A model generated the notes under the pieces. That model saw nothing but the letters and a program-made list of their open reading frames with translations. It made no database searches and was not told the origin of the DNA. From CAG-217 sp963605415 (lineage in GTDB: Bacteria > Bacillota > Clostridia > Oscillospirales > Acutalibacteraceae), in contig CAVCUL010000002.1 in NCBI GenBank assembly GCA_963605415.1, positions 1 to 64,000 on the forward strand: a stretch of DNA of 64,000 bases, given 5' to 3'. Position 1 is the first letter of the stretch. The number at the start of each line of letters is the position of its first letter. Shown here piece by piece: positions 49,650 through 57,830 of this stretch. The translations under genes were made by a program, and so were the position numbers.

Positions 49650-51224
49650 TTAATCGCCTTTGCTTTCGATCAGCTTGCAGTCTACCTTGAAGGTGGTGAT
49701 CTGGTTGTTCTCAATGCGGGCGATGGTCAGCTTAACGGTGTCTCCGGGCTCGCTGTCGGAGAGCACCTGGGTCATCACATCGGTGGAGGTCATGGTCTTG
49801 CCGTTAACGGCGACGATCATATCGTACTGCTTCACCTGCTTGTTTGCCAGGTCAGAATCGCTGTTTACCTGACTGATTACCATGGTGCCCTTGGCGTTCT
49901 TAAAGCCCTTTTCTGCCAGTGCGGAGAGAATGGCGTCAGAATTGTTGTAACTGGTAATGGTGTTGTAAGTGACGCCGATCTTGGCGCGACCGGCCACATA
50001 GCCGTTTTTAATCAGGCTGTTAGCGGTGTCCACGGCAGTGGAACTGGGCACTGCAAAGCCCATGCCCTCGTATTCGGTAGAGGCAATCTTAGAGGAGTTA
50101 ATCCCGATTACCTGGCCCTGCATGTTAAACAGCGCGCCACCGGAATTGCCGGGGTTGATGGCCGCATCCGTCTGGATACAATCATTGTCATAGCCGATGG
50201 AGCTGGATACCGGTCGATCCAAAGCGGAAATATAGCCGCTGGTAACACTGTTTTTGAACTCCAGCCCGCCGGGGCAGCCGATGGCTACTACCTGTTCACC
50301 AACTGCCAGGCTTTTGCTGTCTGCAAAGGTGGCAACCTGCAGTCCTGTAGCCTCAATGGACAGTACGCCGATATCTGTTTGACTGTCGGCGCCCACCATG
50401 GTGGCGTCGTACTCTTTGCCATTGTTCAGGGTCACCTTAAAGCTGCTGCCGTCGGAGATCACATGGGCGCAGGTCATAATATAGGTCTTGCCGTTTGCTT
50501 CCTTCATGATCACGCCGGAGCCTTCGCCGCTGGCCTGCTGGCCGTCGCTGCTGTCCGAGCCGCTATTGGAGCCGTAGCCGTAGAAATTGCTGTAAGAATT
50601 CTGCTTGGAATAGACGGTAATGCCCACGCAGGAGTCCATGGTCTTTTTGGCCACGCCTGCCACGGTCAAATTACCGCTGCTGTCTTCCGTGGCAACGCTG
50701 CTACCTTCCACGGTTTTTGTGTCCTCACCGCTGCTCTGAGAGGAAGTGGTGCTGTCCGTCTTTTCTTCCGAGTCGCCGGAGAGCACGCCGGTGGCTGCCA
50801 GCACAATGCCTGCAATGGCAATCACAAGGCATACGACCAATACGCTGACCACAATGGTTACGGTTTTTTTGCCTGTTTTTTTCTCCGGCTTATTCTCTTT
50901 TGGCGGCTCTGCCGGGGCACCGTAGGGCTGGCCGGTGGGTGCGGTCTGGGCGTTGTTTGTCGCCTGGTCGGCGCTACTGCCGGCAGCGGCTTGCCGGCCG
51001 CTGTAGGCAGCGCCGGGTTGGTTGCCGCTGTGGTAGGCATAGTGGTAGGTGGTGCCGTTGTTTGTATCCGGCGTTACCGGCTGCTCTGCCTGCTTTGGTT
51101 GTTCCGGTTGAGGCGGGGTATAATAGGTGCCCGGCTGTTGATATGGATTGTAGCCGATGTTCGGCTGATTGCCATCCTGGGGGGGCTGACCGCCGTTTAT
51201 GGGATTTTGTTCATAGTCGCTCAT
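49650..51224 (-). CDS. HtrA/DegP-type serine protease with membrane anchor
   Basis: A 524-residue S1C protease. Residues 1-118 are a cytoplasmic tail rich in Pro, Gln, Asn and Tyr; one membrane helix lies at 121-145; a Ser/Thr linker follows. The trypsin-like domain has His254 (MTCAHVI), Asp284 (TDIGVL) and Ser361 (NPGNSGGA), an intact triad. One PDZ domain occupies the last 90 residues. It degrades or senses misfolded exported proteins. Its ATG overlaps the kinase stop (ATGA), so the two-component system and protease are one operon, as in CssRS-HtrA or WalRK-HtrC systems. Confidence 0.94.
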   Translation of the reverse strand: MSDYEQNPINGGQPPQDGNQPNIGYNPYQQPGTYYTPPQPEQPKQAEQPVTPDTNNGTTYHYAYHSGNQPGAAYSGRQAAAGSSADQATNNAQTAPTGQPYGAPAEPPKENKPEKKTGKKTVTIVVSVLVVCLVIAIAGIVLAATGVLSGDSEEKTDSTTSSQSSGEDTKTVEGSSVATEDSSGNLTVAGVAKKTMDSCVGITVYSKQNSYSNFYGYGSNSGSDSSDGQQASGEGSGVIMKEANGKTYIMTCAHVISDGSSFKVTLNNGKEYDATMVGADSQTDIGVLSIEATGLQVATFADSKSLAVGEQVVAIGCPGGLEFKNSVTSGYISALDRPVSSSIGYDNDCIQTDAAINPGNSGGALFNMQGQVIGINSSKIASTEYEGMGFAVPSSTAVDTANSLIKNGYVAGRAKIGVTYNTITSYNNSDAILSALAEKGFKNAKGTMVISQVNSDSDLANKQVKQYDMIVAVNGKTMTSTDVMTQVLSDSEPGDTVKLTIARIENNQITTFKVDCKLIESKGD

Positions 51225-52744
51225 GCTTCTTTTGCTCCTTTTTTATTGACGGGGGTGAATGCTTTAGGCAGGGTAAACACGAATTCCGCGGTGTTTTCGT
51301 CCTCACTCTTGGCATAAATTCTGCCGGAGTGCATTTCCACCATCATTTTTACGATATATAATCCCAGTCCGGCGCCCTTAGCGTCCAGGCTGCGGGATTT
51401 GTCTACTTTATAGAAGCGCTCAAACACCCGGGACAACTCTTCGGCCTTAATACCGGTGCCGCTGTTCTTGATGCTGACGCGAATTTGATTGCCAAGATCC
51501 TCCAGTGTGACCTTAATAAAGCCATCCGGGTTGGTAAACTTCACCGCGTTGTCAAACAGGTTGTAAATCACCTGATAGATCATATCCGGATCTGCCACAA
51601 TGTACTGGGGCTTCAGGTCCTCCAGCCCGATGATCTCGATATTCTTCTTCTCGATCTTTTGCTCAAAGGTCAGGAGAATGCGAATGATCTGGTCGGAGAT
51701 ATCGTAGTTGTTGGGCTTCATCTGGAACTCGCCGGACTCGATCTTGCTCATATTCAGCATAGCCACCACCAGTCGGCTTAGGCGGCGCACCTCGGTGCTC
51801 ACCAGCCCCAGGTAGTAGTTTTGCTTCTCTTTGGGAATGGTACCGTCCAAAATGCCGTCAATAAACCCGGCAATGGAGGTCATGGGCGTTTTCAGTTCGT
51901 GGGACACATTGGCCACAAAGCTGGAGCGCGAACTCTCCATTTTGTCCAGCGCGTCTGCCATATCGTTAAAGGCAATGCCCAGATCGGCCAATTCGTCACA
52001 GCCCCGCACCTTGACCCGATAAGAGAAGTCGCCGATGGCAAATTGCTTGGCAGCGGCACTCATTTGTTGCAAGGGGGTGACCATTTTTTTTGTCAGGTGC
52101 CAAATACAGATAAATGCCAGCATCAAACAGCCCAGCGCACTGAGCATAAAGATGCGGATCACCGCCAGCGCCAGGGACTGCACACCGGTTTGGGCTTGGG
52201 CAAAGGCATAGCCAATCACCTCACCATCGCTGACAACGGTGGTGCCTACGATATAATTGCTCTTCCCGCGGATGGTAATGCGCCCTGTGACCGTGCCGGT
52301 TTCATACACTCGCTGCAGCAGAGTGGAGCTGATGGCGTAACTGTCGTGCAGAGAGCAAGAGGTGAATTCTCCAAAGTACGGAGTGGAATAAGCCCGCTCC
52401 TTGCACAGGATGATGTTGCCCTCCACATCGCAGACGAACACATCTGCGTCAATAGAATTGGAAATAATATACAGCGACTCGCACATCAATTCTTTTTCCA
52501 CGCTGTAGCGACTGTTAATGTCCTGCATAATCAGTGTGGAGCTGACGGTGCCGGACACGCTTTGCACATTTTCCTTGAGCAAATTGGTACGCTCATTTTG
52601 CGAATAAGCGTTGACCAGCAGGGTCAGGGCGGTGCCCAGAACTGTCAGTGTAACCAGAAAGATAGCGGCAAACAGCAGGAAGTATTTGGCAAAGATATTG
52701 CTTTTGACAGGCTTTCTGCCTGCCAGTACATCCTTGAATGCCAT
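51221..52744 (-). CDS. Two-component sensor histidine kinase
   Basis: A 507-residue kinase with two membrane helices (about 20-43 and 180-203) around a 135-residue external sensor domain, a HAMP domain (about 205-258), HisKA with the phospho-acceptor His in VANVSHELKTPM, and HATPase motifs: NLFDNAVKF (N box), SGTGIKAEEL (G1) and GAGLGLYIVKMM (G2). The signal is likely to be envelope-related, given the downstream htrA; that is inference. Confidence 0.94.
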   Translation of the reverse strand: MAFKDVLAGRKPVKSNIFAKYFLLFAAIFLVTLTVLGTALTLLVNAYSQNERTNLLKENVQSVSGTVSSTLIMQDINSRYSVEKELMCESLYIISNSIDADVFVCDVEGNIILCKERAYSTPYFGEFTSCSLHDSYAISSTLLQRVYETGTVTGRITIRGKSNYIVGTTVVSDGEVIGYAFAQAQTGVQSLALAVIRIFMLSALGCLMLAFICIWHLTKKMVTPLQQMSAAAKQFAIGDFSYRVKVRGCDELADLGIAFNDMADALDKMESSRSSFVANVSHELKTPMTSIAGFIDGILDGTIPKEKQNYYLGLVSTEVRRLSRLVVAMLNMSKIESGEFQMKPNNYDISDQIIRILLTFEQKIEKKNIEIIGLEDLKPQYIVADPDMIYQVIYNLFDNAVKFTNPDGFIKVTLEDLGNQIRVSIKNSGTGIKAEELSRVFERFYKVDKSRSLDAKGAGLGLYIVKMMVEMHSGRIYAKSEDENTAEFVFTLPKAFTPVNKKGAKEA

Positions 52745-52747
52745 TGC

Positions 52748-53440
52748 TTATTCCTTGGTTTCAAATTTGTAGCCAACGCCCCAAACGGTCTTTAACTCCC
52801 ATTTGTCGCTGACGCCCTCTAACTTCTCACGCAGGCGCTTTACATGCACATCCACCGTGCGGGAGTCGCCGTAGAATTCAAAGCCCCACACCTCGTCCAG
52901 CAATTGGTCGCGGGTGAATACTCGGTTGGGGTTGGAGGCAAAGTGGTAGATCAGCTCCAGCTCTTTGGGCGGGGTGTCGATCTGCACGCCGTTGACTTTT
53001 AACTCATAGTTGGCAATGTTGATCTCCAGCTTGTCGTAGGTGACCACTTTCTTGCTTTCCTCGGCGTTGTCGTTTTTACCCTGTGTGCGGCGCAGTACGG
53101 CCTTGACCCGGGCGACTACCTCTTTGGCGTCAAAGGGCTTGACCACATAGTCGTCGGCGCCCAGTTCCAGACCCAGCACCTTGTCAAAGGTCTCGCCCTT
53201 GGCGGTAAGCATAATGATGGGGGCAGAGGAGGTTTTGCGGATCTCCCGGCACACCTGCCAGCCGTCCATCTTGGGCAGCATAATGTCCAGCAGCACCAGG
53301 TCCGGCGCCTTTTGCTGGAAGGCGGTTACGGCGGCCTGGCCGTCATTGGCGGTAAATACCGTGTAGCCCTCGTTCTCTAAGTATAGTTTCAGTAATTCGC
53401 AGATGTTTAATTCATCATCTACAACCAGAATTTTGCTCAT
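52748..53440 (-). CDS. OmpR-family response regulator
   Basis: A 230-residue regulator: a receiver domain with the acidic pair DDE (Asp8, Asp9), the phospho-acceptor Asp52 (LLDIMLPKMDG) and the conserved Lys in VVKPF, then a winged-helix DNA-binding domain ending YKFETKE. It is three bases upstream of the kinase gene. A perfect palindrome at 53465-53479 upstream of its start is a candidate autoregulatory site. Confidence 0.95.
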   Translation of the reverse strand: MSKILVVDDELNICELLKLYLENEGYTVFTANDGQAAVTAFQQKAPDLVLLDIMLPKMDGWQVCREIRKTSSAPIIMLTAKGETFDKVLGLELGADDYVVKPFDAKEVVARVKAVLRRTQGKNDNAEESKKVVTYDKLEINIANYELKVNGVQIDTPPKELELIYHFASNPNRVFTRDQLLDEVWGFEFYGDSRTVDVHVKRLREKLEGVSDKWELKTVWGVGYKFETKE

Positions 53441-53464
53441 CGTTTTCGCTCCTTTTCTTTGATA

Positions 53465-53479
53465 CTGCTATCATAGCAG
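53465..53479. promoter_or_regulatory. Perfect palindrome upstream of the response regulator
   Basis: CTGCTAT-C-ATAGCAG, a 15-base perfect palindrome 25 bases upstream of the ATG. Its centre reads TATGAT on the minus strand, a plausible -10, so binding there would block transcription. No good -35 is visible. Confidence 0.4.
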
Positions 53480-53550
53480 ATGTTTTTGTTCATAATTTTA
53501 GAATTCGGTAAACAAAAAATGAAATTTTTTAATAATTTGCGAACGAATTT

Positions 53551-54786
53551 TTACCATTCTTTACCACGGCGCAGTGCACTCTCCACATGGTCGATAAACT
53601 GACGGGCACAGCGGGGGGATCGGCCGCCTCGCCGCACGGCCCACTGCTCGGCAGCGGCGTCCAGTCGTTCGGTATCCACCTGCATACCCCGGTCAGCAGC
53701 CAATTTCTCTACGATGTCCAGATAATCCTTTTTGTCCGGGTTAATAAAGGTAATGGTCAGCCCGAACCGGTCAGACAGAGATAATTGCTCCTGGCGGGTG
53801 TCATTTTTGTTGACATCATCCTCCCGGTCAGAGAAGTTCTCTTTGATCAGATGGCGCCGATTGGATGTGGCATAGATCAGGGTGTTGGGCTGGCAGGCAG
53901 ACAGGCCGCCCTCCAGCGCCGCTTTTAGCTCTGTAAAGGCATTGTCCTGGCTGTCAAAGCTCAGGTCGTCAATATAGATGATAAATTTCATTGGGCTGTC
54001 TGCCAGATACTCTCGAATCAGGGACAGCTCCTCCACGGCACTTTTTGGGATCTCTATCATCCGCAGGCCGCGACTTTTATAAGCGTTGAGAATGGCGTGG
54101 ATGGTGGAGCTTTTGCCGGTGCCCCGATCGCCGTACAGCAGCACGTTGTTGGCCGGCAGTCCGCAAACAAAGCTCTCTGTATTATCCACCACTTGATTTC
54201 GCTGAAATTCATAGTTTTTCAGATCAGACAGCCGGATGGGGTCCGTGGTGGAGATGGGAGAGAGTCCGTGATCCCGCCATTCAAAGGCGGCGTACTTGGC
54301 AAACAGACCGTAGCCATGCGCTTTGTGAAAGGCAGCCAGGGCATCCACCTGCTCCTCCCAGTCCTGACCCAGCGGGTGCAGCGGCTGTCCGTTTTCCCAT
54401 CGGGGCATAGTCCATAGCACTTCTCGCAGATCTGCGTCTGTTACCGCATTCAGAATATCTTCAGGGGTTACGCCGGCAATGGCCTCCAGCTTCGCTAAAT
54501 CGCTTTTTACCCCGTCCAGAATTGCCGGGCTCAAGTTGTCTGTCTTTCCTGCTGCGGCGGTCTTGGTAAATATATTGTCGTCGATGAGGATCAGCTTGGA
54601 AATATATTGCCGTAGGGTACCCTGCGGTGCCAGTGTGTTGAAAAACGCACTCTGCGCAGCCAGAACCTGCTCATTTTCTTCCGTGCTGCGCAGCAACTGC
54701 AGCAGACGCTCCAAAACCGGATCCTTTTTTAAATCATAGATGCACAGTGACTCTATATAATATCGTAGTTTGGTTCCCTTATTCAT
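53551..54786 (-). CDS. DUF815-family AAA ATPase
   Basis: A 411-residue protein. The C-terminal 220 residues are a DUF815 AAA-type ATPase: the Walker A LLYGDRGTGKSS (near residue 221), Walker B FIIYIDDLSF (near 265), then NTLIYATSNRRHL (sensor 1) and SLSDRFGLTI, which in the family includes the arginine-bearing box. The N-terminal part is helical and not assignable. Its cellular role is unknown. It has its own promoter and is divergent from the FadR-type gene. Confidence 0.87.
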   Translation of the reverse strand: MNKGTKLRYYIESLCIYDLKKDPVLERLLQLLRSTEENEQVLAAQSAFFNTLAPQGTLRQYISKLILIDDNIFTKTAAAGKTDNLSPAILDGVKSDLAKLEAIAGVTPEDILNAVTDADLREVLWTMPRWENGQPLHPLGQDWEEQVDALAAFHKAHGYGLFAKYAAFEWRDHGLSPISTTDPIRLSDLKNYEFQRNQVVDNTESFVCGLPANNVLLYGDRGTGKSSTIHAILNAYKSRGLRMIEIPKSAVEELSLIREYLADSPMKFIIYIDDLSFDSQDNAFTELKAALEGGLSACQPNTLIYATSNRRHLIKENFSDREDDVNKNDTRQEQLSLSDRFGLTITFINPDKKDYLDIVEKLAADRGMQVDTERLDAAAEQWAVRRGGRSPRCARQFIDHVESALRRGKEW

Positions 54787-54826
54787 TTTTACGCTCCATT
54801 ATATATACTCTCTTAGTTATATCCTT

Positions 54827-54855
54827 ATCATATAGCATTTGTTCACAATTTACAA
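54827..54855 (-). promoter_or_regulatory. Promoter for the DUF815 gene
   Basis: TTGTAA (54855-54850), 17 bases, TATGAT (54832-54827) on the minus strand. Confidence 0.6.
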
Positions 54856-54922
54856 CCCCTGCGGGCCAAATTCGTGCAGGGTGAACAAATCCGGCGCGTA
54901 AGTGCCATACTTTATTGTAAGA

Positions 54923-54931
54923 TGTCAGACA
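54923..54931. promoter_or_regulatory. TGTCAGACA palindrome, candidate FadR-type operator
   Basis: A perfect nine-base palindrome, TGTC-A-GACA, five bases upstream of the -35 of the FadR-family gene. The size and TGTnnnACA style fit operators of this family. Confidence 0.35.
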
Positions 54932-54936
54932 ACACC

Positions 54937-54966
54937 TTGACTTTTTTATACAACTTGTGTTATGAT
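54937..54966 (+). promoter_or_regulatory. Promoter for the FadR-family regulator
   Basis: TTGACT (54937-54942), 18 bases, TATGAT (54961-54966), just upstream of GAGGTGAGG and the ATG. Confidence 0.6.
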
Positions 54967-54984
54967 GTTGCAGAGGTGAGGAAT

Positions 54985-55641
54985 ATGCCGAAATCAGCCA
55001 TGCTGTCAGAGAGTACGGCACAGCAGATTTTAAATATGATTGAAACGCAGCATCGCTTTTCCATCGGGGACAAGCTGCCTAACGAGAATGACCTGGCGGC
55101 GGAATTGGGCGTTAGCCGTTCCACCTTGCGAGAGGCCATTCGGATCCTGACTACCAACGGCGTGTTGGAGATCCGGCGGGGCAAGGGCACCTTTGTCAGT
55201 GCCAATACGGTGATCGACTCGGCGGATCTCAGCGATATTGCTTCCGGTTTGGACGATCTGTTTGAAATGCGGCTGATGTTTGAACCGGACTGCGCATATT
55301 TGGCTGCACAGCGGGCGACACAGGAAGAAATTGATGCCATTTGCTACTATGGCGAGCAGGTGGAAAAAAAGATCTTAAGCGGCGAGGATCGCACGGCAGA
55401 GGAACAGAAATTTCACGAGAGTATTGCCACTGCTACCCATAACGCATTTGTAAAGCAGTTTATGCCGGTGATCTTCAATGCAATTAAAAAAGGCGTGATC
55501 GTTTTAACGCGGGATAAGGATATAAGCGCCGATAATCTGAAAGACGATCGGCTTATTATGGATTTTATCAAGAAGCGCAATGCAGAGGGCGCCCGCACCG
55601 CTATGCGGCTGCATATTATTCATGCAATGGAGCATCTGTAA
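54985..55641 (+). CDS. FadR/GntR-family transcriptional regulator
   Basis: A 218-residue regulator: an N-terminal winged helix of the GntR type (about 10-70, including LPNENDLAAELGVSRSTLREAIRIL and RRGKGTFV) and a C-terminal all-helical FCD ligand-binding domain with the metal-binding pattern Asp...His...His...His (DLFEMRLMFEPD; FHESI; HNAF; LHIIHAM). FCD regulators often respond to organic or keto acids. It is directly upstream of ilvC, which it may regulate. The start at 54985 fits the ribosome site and lies downstream of the promoter. Confidence 0.9.
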   Translation: MPKSAMLSESTAQQILNMIETQHRFSIGDKLPNENDLAAELGVSRSTLREAIRILTTNGVLEIRRGKGTFVSANTVIDSADLSDIASGLDDLFEMRLMFEPDCAYLAAQRATQEEIDAICYYGEQVEKKILSGEDRTAEEQKFHESIATATHNAFVKQFMPVIFNAIKKGVIVLTRDKDISADNLKDDRLIMDFIKKRNAEGARTAMRLHIIHAMEHL

Positions 55642-55662
55642 AAAAATATTTTCAAATGCCTA

Positions 55663-55691
55663 TTGACAACAGACATCATACAGGATATAAT
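55663..55691 (+). promoter_or_regulatory. Promoter for ilvC
   Basis: TTGACA (55663-55668), 17 bases, TATAAT (55686-55691), a full consensus match. The leader of about 75 bases has no obvious T-box or peptide attenuator. Confidence 0.8.
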
Positions 55692-55771
55692 GAAAATCGT
55701 TAAGAAGCCGCAGAGTCATCATACAACTGTGCGATTCCAAATTTAGATTTTATTTTTAGGAGGAAATTACA

Positions 55772-56788
55772 ATGGCAGAAGCAAGACTTTTCCATCAGGA
55801 AGACTGTAACCTGGATTACTTAAAGGGCAAGACCGTTGCCGTGATCGGCTTTGGTTCTCAGGGCCATGCCCATGCGCTGAACTTGAAGGAGAGCGGCGTG
55901 GATGTGGTCGTTGGTCTGTACGAGGGCTCCAAGTCCTGGCAGCACGTAGAGAGTGTTGGCCTGAAGGTAATGACCACCGCTGAGGCTGCAAAGGCTGCCG
56001 ATATTATCATGATCCTGACTCCGGATGAGAAGCAGGCTTCTATTTATAAGAAGGACATTGAGCCTTATCTGACCGCCGGCAAGGCTTTGGCTTTCGCCCA
56101 CGGCTTTAACATTCACTTTAAGCAGATCGTGCCCCCCAGCGATGTAGATGTATTTATGATCGCTCCCAAGGCTCCGGGCCACACCGTTCGCTCCGAGTAC
56201 AAAGAGGGCAAGGGTACACCCTGCCTGGTAGCTGTGTATCAGGACGCTACCGGTCACTGCGAGGATATCGCTCTGGCTTACGGCGCTGGTATCGGCGGTG
56301 CCCGTGCCGGTATCCTGGAGACCACCTTTAAGTGCGAGACCGAGACCGACCTGTTTGGTGAGCAGGCTGTGCTGTGCGGCGGCGTAACTGCCCTGATGAA
56401 GGCCGGTTTTGAGACTCTGGTTGAGGCCGGTTATGATCCGAGAAATGCTTATTTCGAGTGCATTCACGAGATGAAGTTGATCGTTGACCTGATCTACAAC
56501 GGCGGCTTTGCCAAGATGCGTTACTCCATCTCCAACACCGCTGAGTTCGGCGATTACGAGACCGGTAAGCGTCTGATTACCGACGAGACTAAGAAGGAAA
56601 TGAAGAAGGTTCTGGAAGAGATCCAGGACGGCACCTTTGCTTCCAAGTTCATTACCGAGAGCAACAACGGCTGGGCACACTTCAAGGCTAAGAGAGAGAT
56701 GGAAGCCAACCATCAGCTGGAGAAGGTCGGCGCTGAGATCCGTAAGCTGTACTCTTGGAACGGCGAGGACAAGTACGCAGAGAAATAA
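55772..56788 (+). CDS. ilvC: Ketol-acid reductoisomerase
   Basis: Converts acetolactate and acetohydroxybutyrate to dihydroxy acids in valine and isoleucine synthesis. The 338-residue class I enzyme has the Rossmann motif VIGFGSQGHAHA (near residue 23) and the knotted C-terminal domain with the metal-binding acidic residues in ETDLFGEQ and CIHEMKLIVDL. Other ilv genes are not adjacent. The promoter is perfect and AGGAGG precedes the ATG, so strong expression is expected. Confidence 0.97.
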   Translation: MAEARLFHQEDCNLDYLKGKTVAVIGFGSQGHAHALNLKESGVDVVVGLYEGSKSWQHVESVGLKVMTTAEAAKAADIIMILTPDEKQASIYKKDIEPYLTAGKALAFAHGFNIHFKQIVPPSDVDVFMIAPKAPGHTVRSEYKEGKGTPCLVAVYQDATGHCEDIALAYGAGIGGARAGILETTFKCETETDLFGEQAVLCGGVTALMKAGFETLVEAGYDPRNAYFECIHEMKLIVDLIYNGGFAKMRYSISNTAEFGDYETGKRLITDETKKEMKKVLEEIQDGTFASKFITESNNGWAHFKAKREMEANHQLEKVGAEIRKLYSWNGEDKYAEK

Positions 56789-56822
56789 GCCCTGCTTCTG
56801 TTCTTGTAAGATACAAAAACAA

Positions 56823-56856
56823 AACAGCCATCACCCTTGCGGTGGTGGCTGTTTTT
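56823..56856. terminator. Terminator between ilvC and the HTH-SOR gene
   Basis: AACAGCCATCACC (56823-56835) pairs with GGTGGTGGCTGTT (56841-56853), with one wobble, followed by TTTTTT; A-rich on the other side. Confidence 0.85.
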
Positions 56857-56874
56857 TGCGTGTGTTCGTTCTGC

Positions 56875-57462
56875 TTATCGCCCGACCGGCACGGTGATCA
56901 GGCCGTCCCGATTGCAGTAGAGGTAGATTTTGCCCCGTCCCCGGCGAAAGAAGTGGGCTATGGCGTCCTGCTCCGGGTACAGCTTCACCAGTTCTACCCG
57001 GTCTGCGGTCTGGTAAGCTATCCAGGAGATGTAGTGCCCCTTGTCCATGGGGTGCTGTACGGTGACGGTGTATTCGTCGCCGTCCGTTTGTACCCGGCAG
57101 ATCCCGGCCGTGTCCGGCTCCGGCTCCAGGGGCGGCAATAGAATGCCGCAGCAGCTGATCACGCTCTCACCGGCGGCAAAGTGCACATTGCCGCACACCG
57201 GGCAAACATAGAACTTGACCCGGTGCATATTGCCGCTGCGGTTGCGGTTGGCTACCGGCACCCCTTGCATCAGTTCGATCACAGATACCCCCAGCGCCGC
57301 CGCCAGCGGCTCCAGCAGGGTAATGTCCGGCAGTCCTTTGCCAGTCTCCCATTTGGATATGGTCTTTGCACTCAGGTGCAGTTGGTCCGCCAGCTGCTGC
57401 TGGGTGCAATTTTTTTGCTCTCGCAGGGCCTTGATCACAGCCCCGGTCACATAGGTGTTCAT
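56875..57462 (-). CDS. HTH protein fused to a desulfoferrodoxin-like domain
   Basis: A 195-residue protein. Residues 5-60 are an XRE/Cro-type helix-turn-helix (TQQQLADQLHLSAKTISKWE). Residues 82-192 resemble class I superoxide reductase. The rubredoxin-like site keeps all four cysteines (Cys87, Cys90, Cys104, Cys105). In the catalytic-site region His137 and His143 (HPMDKGHYISW) and Cys183 (LYCN) are kept, but the final His is Asp186 and the first catalytic His is absent. It probably binds iron at the Cys4 site and acts as a redox- or metal-responsive regulator. The start at 57462 follows AGGAGGCGATGAA. Confidence 0.8.
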   Translation of the reverse strand: MNTYVTGAVIKALREQKNCTQQQLADQLHLSAKTISKWETGKGLPDITLLEPLAAALGVSVIELMQGVPVANRNRSGNMHRVKFYVCPVCGNVHFAAGESVISCCGILLPPLEPEPDTAGICRVQTDGDEYTVTVQHPMDKGHYISWIAYQTADRVELVKLYPEQDAIAHFFRRGRGKIYLYCNRDGLITVPVGR

Positions 57463-57545
57463 TTCATCGCCTCCTGTGCCCATATTGTACCCCACAGCCC
57501 CCCGCCGCGCAACCTGCGCAGCGTAGAGTTTAGAAAAGCCAATAA

Positions 57546-57650
57546 AGCTCGCAGTCAACGACTATTGATTACCTTTACAGATATTCTTATCTGGATGAGC
57601 CGTTGAAGGATGTACTCAGAAGGTGGAAGAAGTTCATTTACAGAGGCTGA
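57546..57650 (+). pseudogene. C-terminal fragment of a mobile-element gene
   Basis: An open frame of about 34 codons ends at the TGA 57648-57650. It is rich in Tyr, Arg and Lys (segments YLYRYSYLDE and LRRWKKFIYRG) with no start or ribosome site. Its composition matches the AT-richer recombinase remnant that follows, so it looks like the tail of a gene cut by deletion. The family is not identified. Confidence 0.35.
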
Positions 57651-57655
57651 TGTGT

Positions 57656-57705
57656 ACCTTTTGATTATTCCTCGCACCTTTTGATTTTGCCTATACTTTT
57701 TGATT
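57656..57705 (+). repeat. Three iteron-like direct repeats
   Basis: ACCTTTTGATT at 57656-57666 and 57676-57686 and ACTTTTTGATT at 57695-57705, spaced 20 and 19 bases start to start. The arrangement is like the binding sites of a replication or excision protein. It lies just after the gene fragment and before the recombinase remnant. The rest of 57463-57830 holds no gene. Confidence 0.5.
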
Positions 57706-57787
57706 TTCCCTCGGAGGGGTTCAAATTGTGGGTTCACAGGGGTTCAAACTCTCGTGGGCAAAATCGCCGAAAAACTGAAAACGGGCA

Positions 57788-57830
57788 TAAAAAAAGAGGG
57801 TTTCCAGCGGAGCGATACCGCTGAAAGCCC
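57788..57830 (-). terminator. Terminator-like hairpin in the element remnant
   Basis: GGGTTTCCAGCGG (57798-57810) pairs with CCGCTGAAAGCCC (57818-57830), with one mismatch and one wobble. The A7 run to its left makes it a terminator for minus-strand transcripts. Confidence 0.5.

Noticed and set aside
49608..51317. A 569-codon plus-strand frame opposite htrA
   Set aside because: It covers a clear S1C protease with intact catalytic motifs and reads as low-complexity antisense translation.
55692..55771. A T-box or peptide attenuator before ilvC
   Set aside because: The leader is only about 75 bases and shows no T-box sequence, specifier hairpin, short branched-chain-rich peptide or terminator.
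57656..57705. The three 11-mers considered as a CRISPR remnant
   Set aside because: The repeat is too short, the spacing too small and no array continues.
57720..57760. GGTTCAAA-like stretches that resemble a tRNA T-arm
   Set aside because: No acceptor stem, anticodon arm or CCA-adjacent pairing could be built around them.
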